Source: Streptomyces cynarae
GTDB taxonomy: Bacteria; Actinomycetota; Actinomycetes; Streptomycetales; Streptomycetaceae
Length of the DNA: 64,000 bases
Reading direction: 5' to 3'
Assembly: GCF_025642135.1 (NCBI RefSeq)
Contig: NZ_CP106793.1
Location: 3,724,001-3,788,000 of the forward strand
Position numbers and translations under genes: made by a program. Shown one piece after another: positions 45,094 to 53,577 of the stretch. Under the pieces are notes generated by a model. The model was not told the origin of the DNA. It did not search any database and was given only the letters and a program-made list of their open reading frames with translations. How positions within the stretch are numbered: position 1 is the stretch's first letter; each line of letters opens with the position of its first letter.

Positions 45094-45900
45094 TCAGGCC
45101 CCCTTCGTCGCGACGGCGAAGATGCGGCGGAACGGGAACACGGTGCCGTGCTCGGTCGCGGGGTACGCCTCGCGCAGCGCCGCACGGTAGTCGGCGACGA
45201 ACTCCTCCGCCTCCTCCCCGAGCTCGGTGAGGATCGGCCGCAGTCCGGTGCCCTTCACCCAGTCGAGGACCGGGTCCTCGCCCGGCAGCAGATGCAGATA
45301 CGTCGTCTCCCAGACGTCCGCCGTGCAGCCGAGCGCGGTGAGGTGGTGCAGATACGCCTCGGGGGTGAGGACCGCGTCGTCGTGGCGCAGGGTTTCGGCG
45401 AGGCGGTCCTTCCAGCGGGCGGAGTGGGCGAGTTCGCGCATCAGCCGGTGGCTGGGGGAGGCGAAGTTGCCGGGGACCTGGAAGGCGAAGGTGCCGCCCG
45501 GCTTCAGGGCTGTCACCCACTCGGCGAACCGCTCGGCGTGACCGGGCACCCATTGCAGGGTGGCGTTGCTGATGATCAGGTCGTACGGCTCCTTCGGCGC
45601 CCAGGTGCGGGCGTCGGCGTGCGCGAAGTCCAGGCGGCCGCCGCCGGCCGTGGGGCCCGCGTAGGCGTCGGTCTTCTCGAGCATCTCCGGGGAGTTGTCG
45701 TAGCCGGTGACGTGCGCGGTGGGCCAGCGCTCGGCGAGCAGGACGGTGACGTTGCCCGGTCCGCAGCCCAGGTCGGCGATGCGGGGCGGGTCGCCGGGAA
45801 GTCCGGGCACGCGGGAGAGCAGGTCGGTGAAGGGACGGGCGCGGTGGTCCGCGTGGCGGAGGTACTGGGCGGGGTCCCAGGTGGGGCCGGTGGTGGGCAT
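45094..45900 (-). CDS. tam: Trans-aconitate 2-methyltransferase
   Basis: 268 aa from ATG 45900, with AGGAGG upstream. An in-frame upstream extension is low-complexity repeat. SAM-dependent class I methyltransferase that esterifies trans-aconitate, a spontaneous inhibitor of aconitase. Motifs: WDPAQYLRHADHRARPFTDLL, motif I IADLGCGPGNVTVLLAERWP, GYDNSPEMLEKT, DLIISNATLQWVPGH and FAFQVPGNFASPSH, all typical of Tam. Divergent from a MarR gene, matching the described S. coelicolor tam/tamR arrangement. The VOC gene follows 3 nt downstream. Confidence 0.94.
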   Translation of the reverse strand: MPTTGPTWDPAQYLRHADHRARPFTDLLSRVPGLPGDPPRIADLGCGPGNVTVLLAERWPTAHVTGYDNSPEMLEKTDAYAGPTAGGGRLDFAHADARTWAPKEPYDLIISNATLQWVPGHAERFAEWVTALKPGGTFAFQVPGNFASPSHRLMRELAHSARWKDRLAETLRHDDAVLTPEAYLHHLTALGCTADVWETTYLHLLPGEDPVLDWVKGTGLRPILTELGEEAEEFVADYRAALREAYPATEHGTVFPFRRIFAVATKGA

Positions 45901-45915
45901 GGCGGGGCCTCCTCG

Positions 45916-45968
45916 GAGCGGGCGAACGGACGAGCGGGCGAACGGACGAGCGGACGGACGAGCGGGCG
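45916..45968. repeat. Tandem repeat in the tam leader
   Basis: Two exact copies of a 16-nt unit (GAGCGGGCGAACGGAC), then a 12-nt variant (GAGCGGACGGAC) and the start of another copy. It lies 16-68 bp upstream of the tam start, between the ribosome-binding site and the TamR operator, so it would be in the transcribed leader. Likely replication slippage, a possible strain-typing repeat. Confidence 0.7.
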
Positions 45969-46053
45969 CCGCTGCGTCGGACGCGCGCCGTCGTACGGAG
46001 GCGTCGCCCCCGTTTGACGTCGCCTCCGTACGGTTCGCCATCCTCGTACCGCA

Positions 46054-46106
46054 AGTCTCTCGACGTCAAGAGACTCAACATCAAGATGTCTTACATCAAG
46101 AGACTT
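46054..46106. promoter_or_regulatory. TamR-type operator between tam and tamR
   Basis: A 22-bp near-perfect palindrome at 46054-46075, core TCTCTCGACGTCAAGAGA, has one mismatched pair. A second TCAAGAGACTT half-site with weaker symmetry follows at about 46088-46106. Two further ACATC motifs flank them. The position in the divergent tam/tamR spacer and the MarR-like 18-22 bp symmetry make it the expected TamR site. Confidence 0.7.
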
Positions 46107-46135
46107 CACATCGACACAACCACTACACTGATCGC

Positions 46136-46633
46136 ATGGAGGACGAGGTCGATCGGCTGGTCGCGGCGTGGCGCAGGGAACGCCCGGACCTCGACGTGGA
46201 ACCGCTCGAGGTGCTCAGCCGGGTCAGCAGACTGGCCCGGCATCTGGATCGCGCACGCCGGCTGGCGTTCTCGGAGCACGGCCTGGAGCCCTGGGAGTTC
46301 GACGTCCTCACCGCGCTCCGCCGGGCCGGCAGCCCCTACCAGCTCTCCCCCGGCCAGTTGCTCACCCAGACGCTGGTCACCTCCGGCACGATGACCAACC
46401 GCATCGACCGCCTGGCGAAGAAGGGCCTGGTCGAGCGGCTCCCGGACCCCAGCGACCGCCGGGGCGTGCTGGTGCGGCTCACGGACGAGGGCCGGGACCG
46501 GGCCGACCAGGCCCTGGCCGGACTCCTCGACCAGGAGCGCGCGATCCTCTCCGAGCTGAGCTCGGCCCAGCGCGGTGAGCTGGCCGCGCTGCTACGCCAG
46601 CTGACCGCCCCGTTCGACAACATCCCCGGCTAG
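46136..46633 (+). CDS. tamR: MarR-family regulator TamR
   Basis: 165 aa from ATG 46136. Winged-helix MarR: helices EVLSRVSRLARHLDRARRLAFSEHGLEPWEFDVLTALRRAG, the recognition region LLTQTLVTSGTMTNRIDRLAKKGLVERLPDPSDRRGVLVRLTDEG with a wing containing DRR, then dimer helices. Divergent from tam with a palindromic operator between them. Published work on S. coelicolor TamR (from memory) shows control of tam and aconitase in response to trans-aconitate and related citrate-cycle acids. The assignment here rests on synteny and family. The 3' end overlaps the convergent response-regulator gene by 42 bp. Confidence 0.9.
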   Translation: MEDEVDRLVAAWRRERPDLDVEPLEVLSRVSRLARHLDRARRLAFSEHGLEPWEFDVLTALRRAGSPYQLSPGQLLTQTLVTSGTMTNRIDRLAKKGLVERLPDPSDRRGVLVRLTDEGRDRADQALAGLLDQERAILSELSSAQRGELAALLRQLTAPFDNIPG

Positions 46634-47359
46634 GTCGACCGGCCCGACGCCGGCGCGGCGGGCGAGGGCGACGGCGGCGAGGGTGGAGTGGACGCCCAGC
46701 TTCCCCAGCACGTTCTGCATGTGCGTGCGGACGGTGTGCGGGGACAGGAACAGCCGCTCGGCGACGGCCTTGCGGCCCAGTCCGGCGACCATGCACCGCA
46801 GTACCTCCCGCTCCCGGGGCGTGAGGGACTCCACCAGACGCTCGCTCTCGGTGCGGTGCTTGCGGGCCGCGGTCAGCTCGCGCAGCACGCCGGTGAGCAG
46901 GGCGGGCGGCAGGTGCGTCTCGTCCCGCAGGACGCCCCGGATGACCGTGAGCAGCCGCTGCAGCGAGCAGTCCTTGGCGACCCAGCCGGAGGCGCCGGCC
47001 TGCAGGGCGAGGGCGGCGCGGCGCGGGTCGTCCTTCTCCGCGAGGACGACGGTCCGCACGCTCGGCTGGCCGGAGCGGACGCCGACGACGAGGGAGATGC
47101 CGTCGACGAGGCCGTCCTCGTCGCCGTCCTGGACGGGGACCGCCGGGCGTGAGCCCAGGACGTTGCCCCCGAGGTCCGCGTCGACGAGCATCACGTCGAA
47201 TCTGCGGCCCTCCGCGGCGGCCCGCTCCAGGCAGCGCAGCGCGGCCGGACCGCTGCCGGCCGCGGACACGTCGACGTCCGGTTCGGCCGCCAGGGCGGCG
47301 GCGAGGGACTCGGCGAAGATGCGGTGATCGTCGACGACCAGAACTCGGATGCGAACCAC
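46592..47359 (-). CDS. NarL/LuxR-family response regulator
   Basis: 255 aa from GTG 47359 (VVRIRVLVVDDHRIFAESL). The receiver keeps the acidic pair (VVDDH), a candidate phospho-acceptor Asp (FDVMLVDADLGG), and Lys (WVAKDC). It is interrupted by a loop (GSRPAVPVQDGDEDGLVD) not normal in this family. C-terminal LuxR HTH: LTPREREVLRCMVAGLGRKAVAERLFLSPHTVRTHMQNVLGKLGV. No histidine kinase adjoins it. The orphan kinase at 31.9-33.2 kb is one possible partner, without direct evidence. Converges on and overlaps tamR. Confidence 0.92.
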   Translation of the reverse strand: MVRIRVLVVDDHRIFAESLAAALAAEPDVDVSAAGSGPAALRCLERAAAEGRRFDVMLVDADLGGNVLGSRPAVPVQDGDEDGLVDGISLVVGVRSGQPSVRTVVLAEKDDPRRAALALQAGASGWVAKDCSLQRLLTVIRGVLRDETHLPPALLTGVLRELTAARKHRTESERLVESLTPREREVLRCMVAGLGRKAVAERLFLSPHTVRTHMQNVLGKLGVHSTLAAVALARRAGVGPVDLAGDVVERGGQLA

Positions 47360-47621
47360 TGATACCCCCACTGTTCGGGGGACGGCCCGGCGCGGATACG
47401 GCGCCCGGAGCGCTCCCCGGATTTTCACCTGGGACGGGTAACGCAGCGGCACGGCCGCCGCCGTGCTGGAACTGCTACCCCCGCCCCGGGCGCCGTACCC
47501 GACTGTCTCGCCCCCTGATCAGCACCGGCCCCCACCGATGCTGTTCACAGGGTAGGGCTGCCGGCCTGGAGCGGAAGGAGATTTGCAGAACTGGTCGGCC
47601 GACGCGTTTATGGTGAGCCGC

Positions 47622-48065
47622 ATGTTTCGTATCGAGACAGAAGTCGACAAGGAGCGGCGGGATCTGCTTCGGGCTCGGCTGCGCGAGACGAACACGGCGG
47701 CGTCCCCGGTGCTGCGCGCCCTGCGCGGAACACCGGCGGAGCGCGATGTTCCGCTCCACGTGTGGGCGTTGGACGCGGCGGGGGAGGTGGCGGGCGGGCT
47801 GGTCGGGCACACCTGGACGACGTGGCTGCACGTCGCGTACCTGTGGGTGGACGACCGGCACCGCGGCGCGGGCCTCGGCACGCGGTTGCTGGCGCAGGCG
47901 GAGCGGACGGCCCACGAGGACCGCGGCTGCACGGCGTGCCGCCTGGAGACGTGGGACTTCCAGGCGCCGGAGTTCTACCGGAAGCAGGGCTACGAGGTGG
48001 TGTGCGTGATCCCCGACTACCCGCCGGGGATCACGGAGTACACGTTGACGAAGCGGCTCGACTGA
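47622..48065 (+). CDS. GNAT-family N-acetyltransferase
   Basis: 147 aa from ATG 47622 (MFRIETEVDKERRDLLRARL). A TTG at 47583 is too close to the AAGGAG at 47573. The start is chosen by the fold's first strand, not by a strong ribosome-binding site. GNAT core: LHVWALDAAGEVAGGLVGHTWTTWLHVAYLWVDDRHRGAGLGTRLLAQAE has the beta4 strand and acetyl-CoA loop (RGAGLG). LETWDFQAPEFYRKQGYEVV is the C-terminal strand-helix motif. Substrate unknown. Converges on galK with a 12-nt gap. Confidence 0.88.
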   Translation: MFRIETEVDKERRDLLRARLRETNTAASPVLRALRGTPAERDVPLHVWALDAAGEVAGGLVGHTWTTWLHVAYLWVDDRHRGAGLGTRLLAQAERTAHEDRGCTACRLETWDFQAPEFYRKQGYEVVCVIPDYPPGITEYTLTKRLD

Positions 48066-48077
48066 GCCGGGGCGGGA

Positions 48078-49220
48078 TCAGCTCAGGCGGCGTGCCCCGG
48101 CAGACGGTACCGCCGGGAACACCCGAGGTGCCGTGTAACCGGCGGCGGCGAACGCCTCCTCGATCGCCTTGGTGATCGTGTCCGTGTCCGACGCCTCGAC
48201 CAGGACGATCGCCGAGCCGCCGAAGCCGCCGCCCGTCATCCGCGCCCCCAGCGCGCCCGCGGCGTTCGCCGTGTCCACCACCAGGTCCAGCTCGGGACAG
48301 GAGATCCGCAGGTCGTCGCGGAGGGAGACATGGCCCTCGGTCAGAACGGGACCGATCGCCCGGACCTCGCCCGCGTCCAGCAGCCGGATCACCTGGTCGA
48401 CCCGGTGATCGTCCGAGACGACATGGCGCACATAGCGGCGCACCCGCTCGTCCGACAGGCGCGCGAGCGCGGCGTCGAGCTCCTCGTACGCCACGTCTCG
48501 CAGATGCGAGACTCCGAGCTGCCGTGCGCCCTCCTCGCAGCCCTCGCGCCGCTCGGCGTACGCCCCGTCGCCCAGCGCGTGCTTCACGCGGCTGTCGACG
48601 ACCAGCAGCGTCAGGCCCTGGGACGCCAGGTCGAAGGGGATCTGCCGGATGGACAGGTCACGGCAGTCCAGGTGCAGCGCGTGGCCGTCCGTGGCGCACG
48701 CCGACGCCATCTGGTCCATGATCCCGCAGGGCACGCCCACGAAGTCGTTCTCGGCGCGCTGGGCGATCCTGGCCAGCTCGGGGCCGGTCAGGCCGAGCTC
48801 GTACAGGTCGTTGAGCGCGAGGGCGACGACCACCTCCAGCGCCGCCGAGGAGGACAGACCGGCGCCCGTCGGCACCGTCGAGGACAGGTGGACGTCCGCG
48901 CCGGTGATCGGGTGGCCCGCCTCACGCAGCACCCACACCACACCGGCCGGGTAGGCGGCCCAGCTGGTGTCGGTCAGCGGCTGGAGTTCGTCGACGTGCA
49001 GTTCGACGACCGGGCCCTCGATGTCCGCCGAGTGCAGCCGCAGCACCCCGTCGGTGCGCCGCGAGACCGCCGCGACCGCCGTGTGCGGCAGCGCGAGCGG
49101 CATCACGAAGCCCTCGTTGAAGTCCGTGTACTCGCCGATCAGGTTGACCCGGCCCGGTGCCGCCCAGACGCCCTCGGGAGCCGTCCCGTAGATCTCCCCG
49201 AAGCCCTCGCGTACGCCCAC
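48078..49220 (-). CDS. galK: Galactokinase
   Basis: 380 aa from GTG 49220, immediately after the galE TAG, with GGGAG upstream. Phosphorylates galactose to galactose-1-phosphate (first Leloir enzyme). GHMP motifs: the galactokinase signature APGRVNLIGEYTDFNEGFVMPLAL, the ATP loop STVPTGAGLSSSAALEV, CGIMDQMASACA, and the C-terminal ARMTGGGFGGSAIVLV. Last gene of galTEK, in the standard Streptomyces order. Confidence 0.98.
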   Translation of the reverse strand: MGVREGFGEIYGTAPEGVWAAPGRVNLIGEYTDFNEGFVMPLALPHTAVAAVSRRTDGVLRLHSADIEGPVVELHVDELQPLTDTSWAAYPAGVVWVLREAGHPITGADVHLSSTVPTGAGLSSSAALEVVVALALNDLYELGLTGPELARIAQRAENDFVGVPCGIMDQMASACATDGHALHLDCRDLSIRQIPFDLASQGLTLLVVDSRVKHALGDGAYAERREGCEEGARQLGVSHLRDVAYEELDAALARLSDERVRRYVRHVVSDDHRVDQVIRLLDAGEVRAIGPVLTEGHVSLRDDLRISCPELDLVVDTANAAGALGARMTGGGFGGSAIVLVEASDTDTITKAIEEAFAAAGYTAPRVFPAVPSAGARRLS

Positions 49221-50198
49221 CTACTGCTCCCTTGCGTTGCTTGCGACGTGCCGTGCGAACTGCCACGCGTCCGCGACGATTCCCGCGAGGTCCGCGCGGG
49301 ACGGGTTCCAGCCGAGCTTCTCGCGGGCCGTGGCCGCGGAGGCGACCAGGACCGCCGGGTCGCCGCCCCGGCGCGGGGCCACGACCTCGGGGATCGGGTG
49401 CCCGGTGACCTGGCGCACCGTGTCGATGACCTCGCGCACCGAGAAGCCGTTGCCGTTGCCGAGGTTGCAGATCAGGTGTTCGCCGGGGGTGGCGGCGTCC
49501 AGGGCGAGCAGGTGGGCCTCGGCGAGGTCGGCGACGTGGATGTAGTCGCGGATGCAGGTGCCGTCCGGCGTCGGGTAGTCGTCGCCGAAGATCGAGATCG
49601 CCTCTCGCCTGCCCTGCGCGACCTGGAGGACGAGCGGGATGAGGTGGGACTCGGGGTTGTGGCGCTCGCCGTAGGCGCCGTAGGCGCCGGCGACGTTGAA
49701 GTAGCGCAGGGAGACGGCGCCCAGGCCGTGCGCGGCCGCCTCGCCGGTGATCATGTGGTCGACGGCGAGCTTGGAGGCGCCGTATGGGGAGGTCGGCGCG
49801 GTCGGGTCGGTCTCGGTGATGGGGGTGCTGACCGGTTCGCCGTAGGTGGCGGCGGTGGAGGAGAAGACGAGCTTGCGCACGCCGGCCCCGCGCATGGCGC
49901 CGAGCAGGGCCATGGTGCCGCCGACGTTGTTGTCCCAGTACTTCTCCGGCTTCACCACCGACTCGCCGACCTGCGAGGACGCGGCGAAGTGCAGGACCGC
50001 GTCGAAGGAGGCGTCCAGCCACTTGGCGGCGTCGCGGATGTCTCCCTCGATGAAGGAAGCACCGGCCGGCACGCCCTCGCGGAAGCCGGTGGAGAGGTTG
50101 TCGAGGACGACGACCTCGTGGCCGGCCTCCAGCAGGTGCTGCGCGACCACGCTGCCCACATAGCCGGCGCCGCCGGTGACCAGGTACTTCCCACTCAT
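49221..50198 (-). CDS. galE: UDP-glucose 4-epimerase
   Basis: 325 aa from ATG 50198, which overlaps the galT TGA (ATGA). SDR epimerase: NAD-binding [34 protein letters not shown], the catalytic YGASKLAVD (Tyr-x-x-x-Lys), [11 protein letters not shown], and [17 protein letters not shown]. Interconverts UDP-galactose and UDP-glucose for galactose use and for cell-wall and polysaccharide precursors. Middle gene of galTEK, with no gap to galK. Confidence 0.98.
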   Translation of the reverse strand: MSGKYLVTGGAGYVGSVVAQHLLEAGHEVVVLDNLSTGFREGVPAGASFIEGDIRDAAKWLDASFDAVLHFAASSQVGESVVKPEKYWDNNVGGTMALLGAMRGAGVRKLVFSSTAATYGEPVSTPITETDPTAPTSPYGASKLAVDHMITGEAAAHGLGAVSLRYFNVAGAYGAYGERHNPESHLIPLVLQVAQGRREAISIFGDDYPTPDGTCIRDYIHVADLAEAHLLALDAATPGEHLICNLGNGNGFSVREVIDTVRQVTGHPIPEVVAPRRGGDPAVLVASAATAREKLGWNPSRADLAGIVADAWQFARHVASNAREQ

Positions 50199-51256
50199 GA
50201 ACTCGCAACCTCTCGCAGTCGCCGGGCCGCGGCCTCCGGCGGCACGTCGTTGATGAACACGTTCATGCCGGACTCGGAACCCGCGAGGAACTTCAGCTTG
50301 CCGGAAGTGCGGCGAATGGTGAAAAGCTCGAGGTGGAGCGCGAAGTCGTCCCTGGTCACGCCGTCGAACTCGTCCAGTGTGCCGAACGGTGCCTGGTGCC
50401 AGGCGGCGATGTACGGCGTCGGAGGCTCACTCTCGCCGAAGATCCGGTCGAAGCGCTTCAAGAGTTCCAGGTAGACCTTGGGAAACTCTGTGCGTGCCGC
50501 CTCGTCGAGCCCGAGCAGGTCGGGGACGCGGCGGCGGGGGTAGAGGTGGACCTCGTAGGGCCAGTGCGCGGCGTACGGTACGAACGCCACCCAGTGCTCG
50601 CTCTGGAGGACGATCCGCTCGTCGGCGAGTTCGCGCTCCAGGACGGCGTCGAAGAGGTTCTCCCCGCCGGTCGCCTCCTTGTGGGCGGCCAGCGAACGGA
50701 GCATCAGGGCGGTGCGGGGGGTGGTGAAGGGGTACGCGTAGATCTGCCCGTGCGGGTGGCCGAGGGTCACGCCGATCTCCGCTCCGCGGTTCTCGAAGCA
50801 GAAGACCTGCTCGACGGCCGGCAGGTGGGACAGCTCGGCGGTGCGGTCGGTCCAGGCGTCCAGGACCAGGCCCGCCTGCTCCTCGGTCAGGTCGGCGAAG
50901 GAGGCGTTGTGGTCGGAGGTGAAGCAGACGACCTCGCAGCGGCCGGAGTCGCCGGCGAGCGAGGGGAAACGGTTCTCGAAGACGACGACGTCGTAGGACG
51001 AGTCGGGGATCTCGCTGAGCCTGCCGTCCTGGGAGGGGCACAGCGGGCACTCGTCGGCGGGCGGGTGGTAGGTGCGGCCCTGCCGGTGCGAGGCAATGGC
51101 GACCGAGTCGCCGAGCAGCACGTCCTGGCGGATTTCGGAGGTCGTGACGGTCCGCTCGAGCGGCCGGCGGTCGACCGCGTCCCGCACGACGTCGTCGCGC
51201 AGGTCGTAGTAGATGAGCTCACGACCGTCGGCCAGCCGGGTCGAGGTCTTCTTCAC
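50195..51256 (-). CDS. galT: Galactose-1-phosphate uridylyltransferase
   Basis: 353 aa from GTG 51256, with GGAGAG 6 nt upstream. An ATG-like frame nine codons earlier lacks a site. HIT-superfamily enzyme transferring UMP between UDP-glucose and galactose-1-phosphate. Motifs: ECPLCPSQ (Zn), [12 protein letters not shown], the catalytic [13 protein letters not shown] (HxHxQ), and the late [30 protein letters not shown]. First gene of galTEK, divergent from a sugar symporter. Confidence 0.97.
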   Translation of the reverse strand: MKKTSTRLADGRELIYYDLRDDVVRDAVDRRPLERTVTTSEIRQDVLLGDSVAIASHRQGRTYHPPADECPLCPSQDGRLSEIPDSSYDVVVFENRFPSLAGDSGRCEVVCFTSDHNASFADLTEEQAGLVLDAWTDRTAELSHLPAVEQVFCFENRGAEIGVTLGHPHGQIYAYPFTTPRTALMLRSLAAHKEATGGENLFDAVLERELADERIVLQSEHWVAFVPYAAHWPYEVHLYPRRRVPDLLGLDEAARTEFPKVYLELLKRFDRIFGESEPPTPYIAAWHQAPFGTLDEFDGVTRDDFALHLELFTIRRTSGKLKFLAGSESGMNVFINDVPPEAAARRLREVASS

Positions 51257-51434
51257 GTTCGACTCTCCATTCGAGCCACTCACCCTTCAAACATAACCCA
51301 ACACACCAAAACACAAGTCACCACCTGCGTCAACGTCACAATCCAACAAAGACCATCATCAGGAGTGTTCAAATATCGAACGCGGGGGCGTACGGTTCCG
51401 CACTGATTGGTTCATGCAACGAAGCGAGCACTCA
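51257..51434. promoter_or_regulatory. Divergent galT / sugar symporter promoter region
   Basis: This 178-bp spacer is markedly AT-rich compared with its surroundings (51285-51385). On the galT strand it contains several TTGTG/TGTG-type hexamers, reminiscent of the galactose-inducible galP1 promoter described in S. lividans (from memory). Toward the symporter it has TGTTCAAATATCGAACG (about 51364-51381), a dyad resembling the palindrome before the alpha-galactosidase gene. Confidence 0.55.
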
Positions 51435-53114
51435 ATGGATACCCCCACATATCTGGCAGCCGGGCTACGACTCCCCACAAACGGGCTCGACTACGCGATC
51501 CTCGGGATCTACTTCGCGGTCGTCCTCGGCATCGGCTTCGCGGCCCGCCGCTCGGTGAAGACCAGCCTCGACTTCTTCCTGTCCGGGCGCTCCCTGCCCG
51601 CCTGGATCACCGGTCTCGCGTTCATCTCCGCCAACCTGGCCGCCACCGAGATCCTCGGCATGGCCGCCAACAGCGCCCAGTACGGCGCCTACACCGTGCA
51701 CTGGTACTGGGTCGGCGCCATCCCGGCCATGGTCTTCCTGGGCCTGGTGATGATGCCGTTCTACTACGGCTCCAAGGTCCGCTCGGTGCCCGAGTTCCTG
51801 CTGCTGCGCTTCGACAAGGGGGCGCATCTGCTCAGCTCGATCCTGTTCGCCTTCGCCGCGATCCTCATCGCGGGCGTCAACCTCTACGCCCTCGCGATCG
51901 TCGTGGAGGCGCTGCTGGGCTGGCCGCAGTGGGTGGCGATCGTGGTCGCCGGCTTCTTCGTGCTCGCGTACATCACCCTCGGCGGCCTGTCGTCGGCGAT
52001 CTACAACGAGGTGCTGCAGTTCTTCGTGATCCTCGCGGCCCTCATCCCGATCACCGTGCTCGGCCTGAAGAAGGTCGGCGGCTGGGGCGGCCTGACCGAC
52101 AAGCTCACCCAGACCCACGGCCACGACTTCGTCACCGCCTGGGGCGGCACCGGGATCGGCCACGCCAACCCGCTGGGTGCCAACTGGCTGACGATCGTCC
52201 TCGGCCTCGGCTTCGTGCTGTCCTTCGGCTACTGGACCACCAACTTCGCCGAGGTCCAGCGCGCCCTGTCCGCGAAGAACCTCTCCGCGGCCCAGCGCAC
52301 CCCGCTCATCGCCGCGTTCCCGAAGATCTTCATCGTGTTCCTGGTGATGATCCCGGGCCTGGTGGCCGCCGTCCTGGTCCCGAAGATCGGCACGCCCGGC
52401 TCGTCCCTGCAGTACAACGACGCGATCCCGTACCTGATGCAGGAGCTGCTGCCCAACGGTGTCCTCGGCATCGCGGTGACCGGTCTGCTGGCGGCCTTCA
52501 TGGCGGGCATGGCGGCCAACGTGTCGTCCTTCAACACGGTGTTCACCAACGACATCTGGGCGCGGTACATCGTCAAGGACCGCGAGGACGCGTACTACGT
52601 CCGCTTCGGCCGCCTCATCACGGCGATCGGCGTGCTGGCGTCGATCGGCACGGCGTTCCTGGCGTCGTCGTTCTCGAACATCATGAGCTACCTCCAGACG
52701 CTGTTCTCCTTCTTCAACGTGCCGATGTTCGTGGTGTTCATCGTCGGCATGTTCTGGAAGCGCGCGTCCGCGAAGTCCGGCTTCTGGGGCCTGCTCGCGG
52801 GCACGGTGACCGCGATGGTGAACTACTTCGTCATCTACAAGCACGGCATCATCGGCATCCCCACCGACCAGGGCGCCAACTTCGTCTCGGCGATCGCCGG
52901 TTTCGTGGCCGGCGCGGTCGTGATGGTCGCGGTCTCGCTGTTCACCAAGCCCAAGCCGGAGGACCAGCTCCAGGGCCTCGTCTACGGCACCCGCTCGCCC
53001 GGCATGGCCGAGCCGCCTTCCGCGGGCGACGACGCCTGGTACCGCAGGCCCGCCCTGCTCGGCTGGGGCGCGGTCGTCCTCGCCGCCGCCTGCTACATCC
53101 CGTTCTCGCTCTGA
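51435..53114 (+). CDS. Na+/sugar symporter (SSS/SGLT family), probable galactose uptake
   Basis: 559 aa from ATG 51435 (MDTPTYLAAGLRL), preferred for its purine-rich GAAGCGAG upstream. An ATG at 51414 is in frame. SSS transporter with about 14 helices: YFAVVLGIGFAARRSVKTSLDFFLSGRSLPAWITGLAFISANLAATEILG (SGLT-like opening), VLAYITLGGLSSAIYNEVLQF, WTTNFAEVQRALSAKN, and AAFMAGMAANVSSFNTVFTNDIWARYI (Na2-site region). Divergent from galTEK, hence galactose is the likely substrate. A small TM protein gene follows 20 nt downstream. Confidence 0.92.
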   Translation: MDTPTYLAAGLRLPTNGLDYAILGIYFAVVLGIGFAARRSVKTSLDFFLSGRSLPAWITGLAFISANLAATEILGMAANSAQYGAYTVHWYWVGAIPAMVFLGLVMMPFYYGSKVRSVPEFLLLRFDKGAHLLSSILFAFAAILIAGVNLYALAIVVEALLGWPQWVAIVVAGFFVLAYITLGGLSSAIYNEVLQFFVILAALIPITVLGLKKVGGWGGLTDKLTQTHGHDFVTAWGGTGIGHANPLGANWLTIVLGLGFVLSFGYWTTNFAEVQRALSAKNLSAAQRTPLIAAFPKIFIVFLVMIPGLVAAVLVPKIGTPGSSLQYNDAIPYLMQELLPNGVLGIAVTGLLAAFMAGMAANVSSFNTVFTNDIWARYIVKDREDAYYVRFGRLITAIGVLASIGTAFLASSFSNIMSYLQTLFSFFNVPMFVVFIVGMFWKRASAKSGFWGLLAGTVTAMVNYFVIYKHGIIGIPTDQGANFVSAIAGFVAGAVVMVAVSLFTKPKPEDQLQGLVYGTRSPGMAEPPSAGDDAWYRRPALLGWGAVVLAAACYIPFSL

Positions 53115-53134
53115 CCGCGGAGGATTGACCGACC

Positions 53135-53443
53135 ATGTCCGAGTACTCCGAACACGACGTCCAGCACCAAGTCACCGAGCTGGAAGGCAAGTCCGCCACC
53201 GCGGCACGCATCTTCGACCTCCGCCGCATCATCGGAGGCCTGTTCGTTCTCTACGGCGTCATCGTGATGATCGCGGGCTTCACGGCCTCCGACGCGGCGA
53301 TCCGCAAGGCGGAGGGCGTCAACATCAACCTGTGGACGGGCCTCGGGATGCTGATCCTGGGCCTGCTGTTCCTGCTGTGGCTGAAGCTGAGGCCGATAGC
53401 TCCGCCGGCCGTTGACGCGGGGTCGGACGAGAAGCCGGAGTAG
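53135..53443 (+). CDS. Small two-TM membrane protein co-encoded with symporter
   Basis: 102 aa from ATG 53135, with GGAGGA about 12 nt upstream. Two hydrophobic helices, IIGGLFVLYGVIVMIAGF and LWTGLGMLILGLLFLLWL, joined by a short loop with VNINLW. Charged ends, no catalytic motif. It lies 20 nt after the symporter and is likely an accessory subunit, as many SSS transporters have small companions. Short TM proteins of this sort recur after Na+/galactose symporters in streptomycetes. Confidence 0.8.
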   Translation: MSEYSEHDVQHQVTELEGKSATAARIFDLRRIIGGLFVLYGVIVMIAGFTASDAAIRKAEGVNINLWTGLGMLILGLLFLLWLKLRPIAPPAVDAGSDEKPE

Positions 53444-53577
53444 CGCGGCCACGCTTCGCCGAGCGCCGGGGAGCTGAGCGTCGCACGTCGGCTACGGGTG
53501 ATCCGTGGCCGACGGCGCCCGCGCGGCGGAGCCGCATGTCGATACGGCCCCGCCCCCTGTCCGGGCACATCCTCGGG

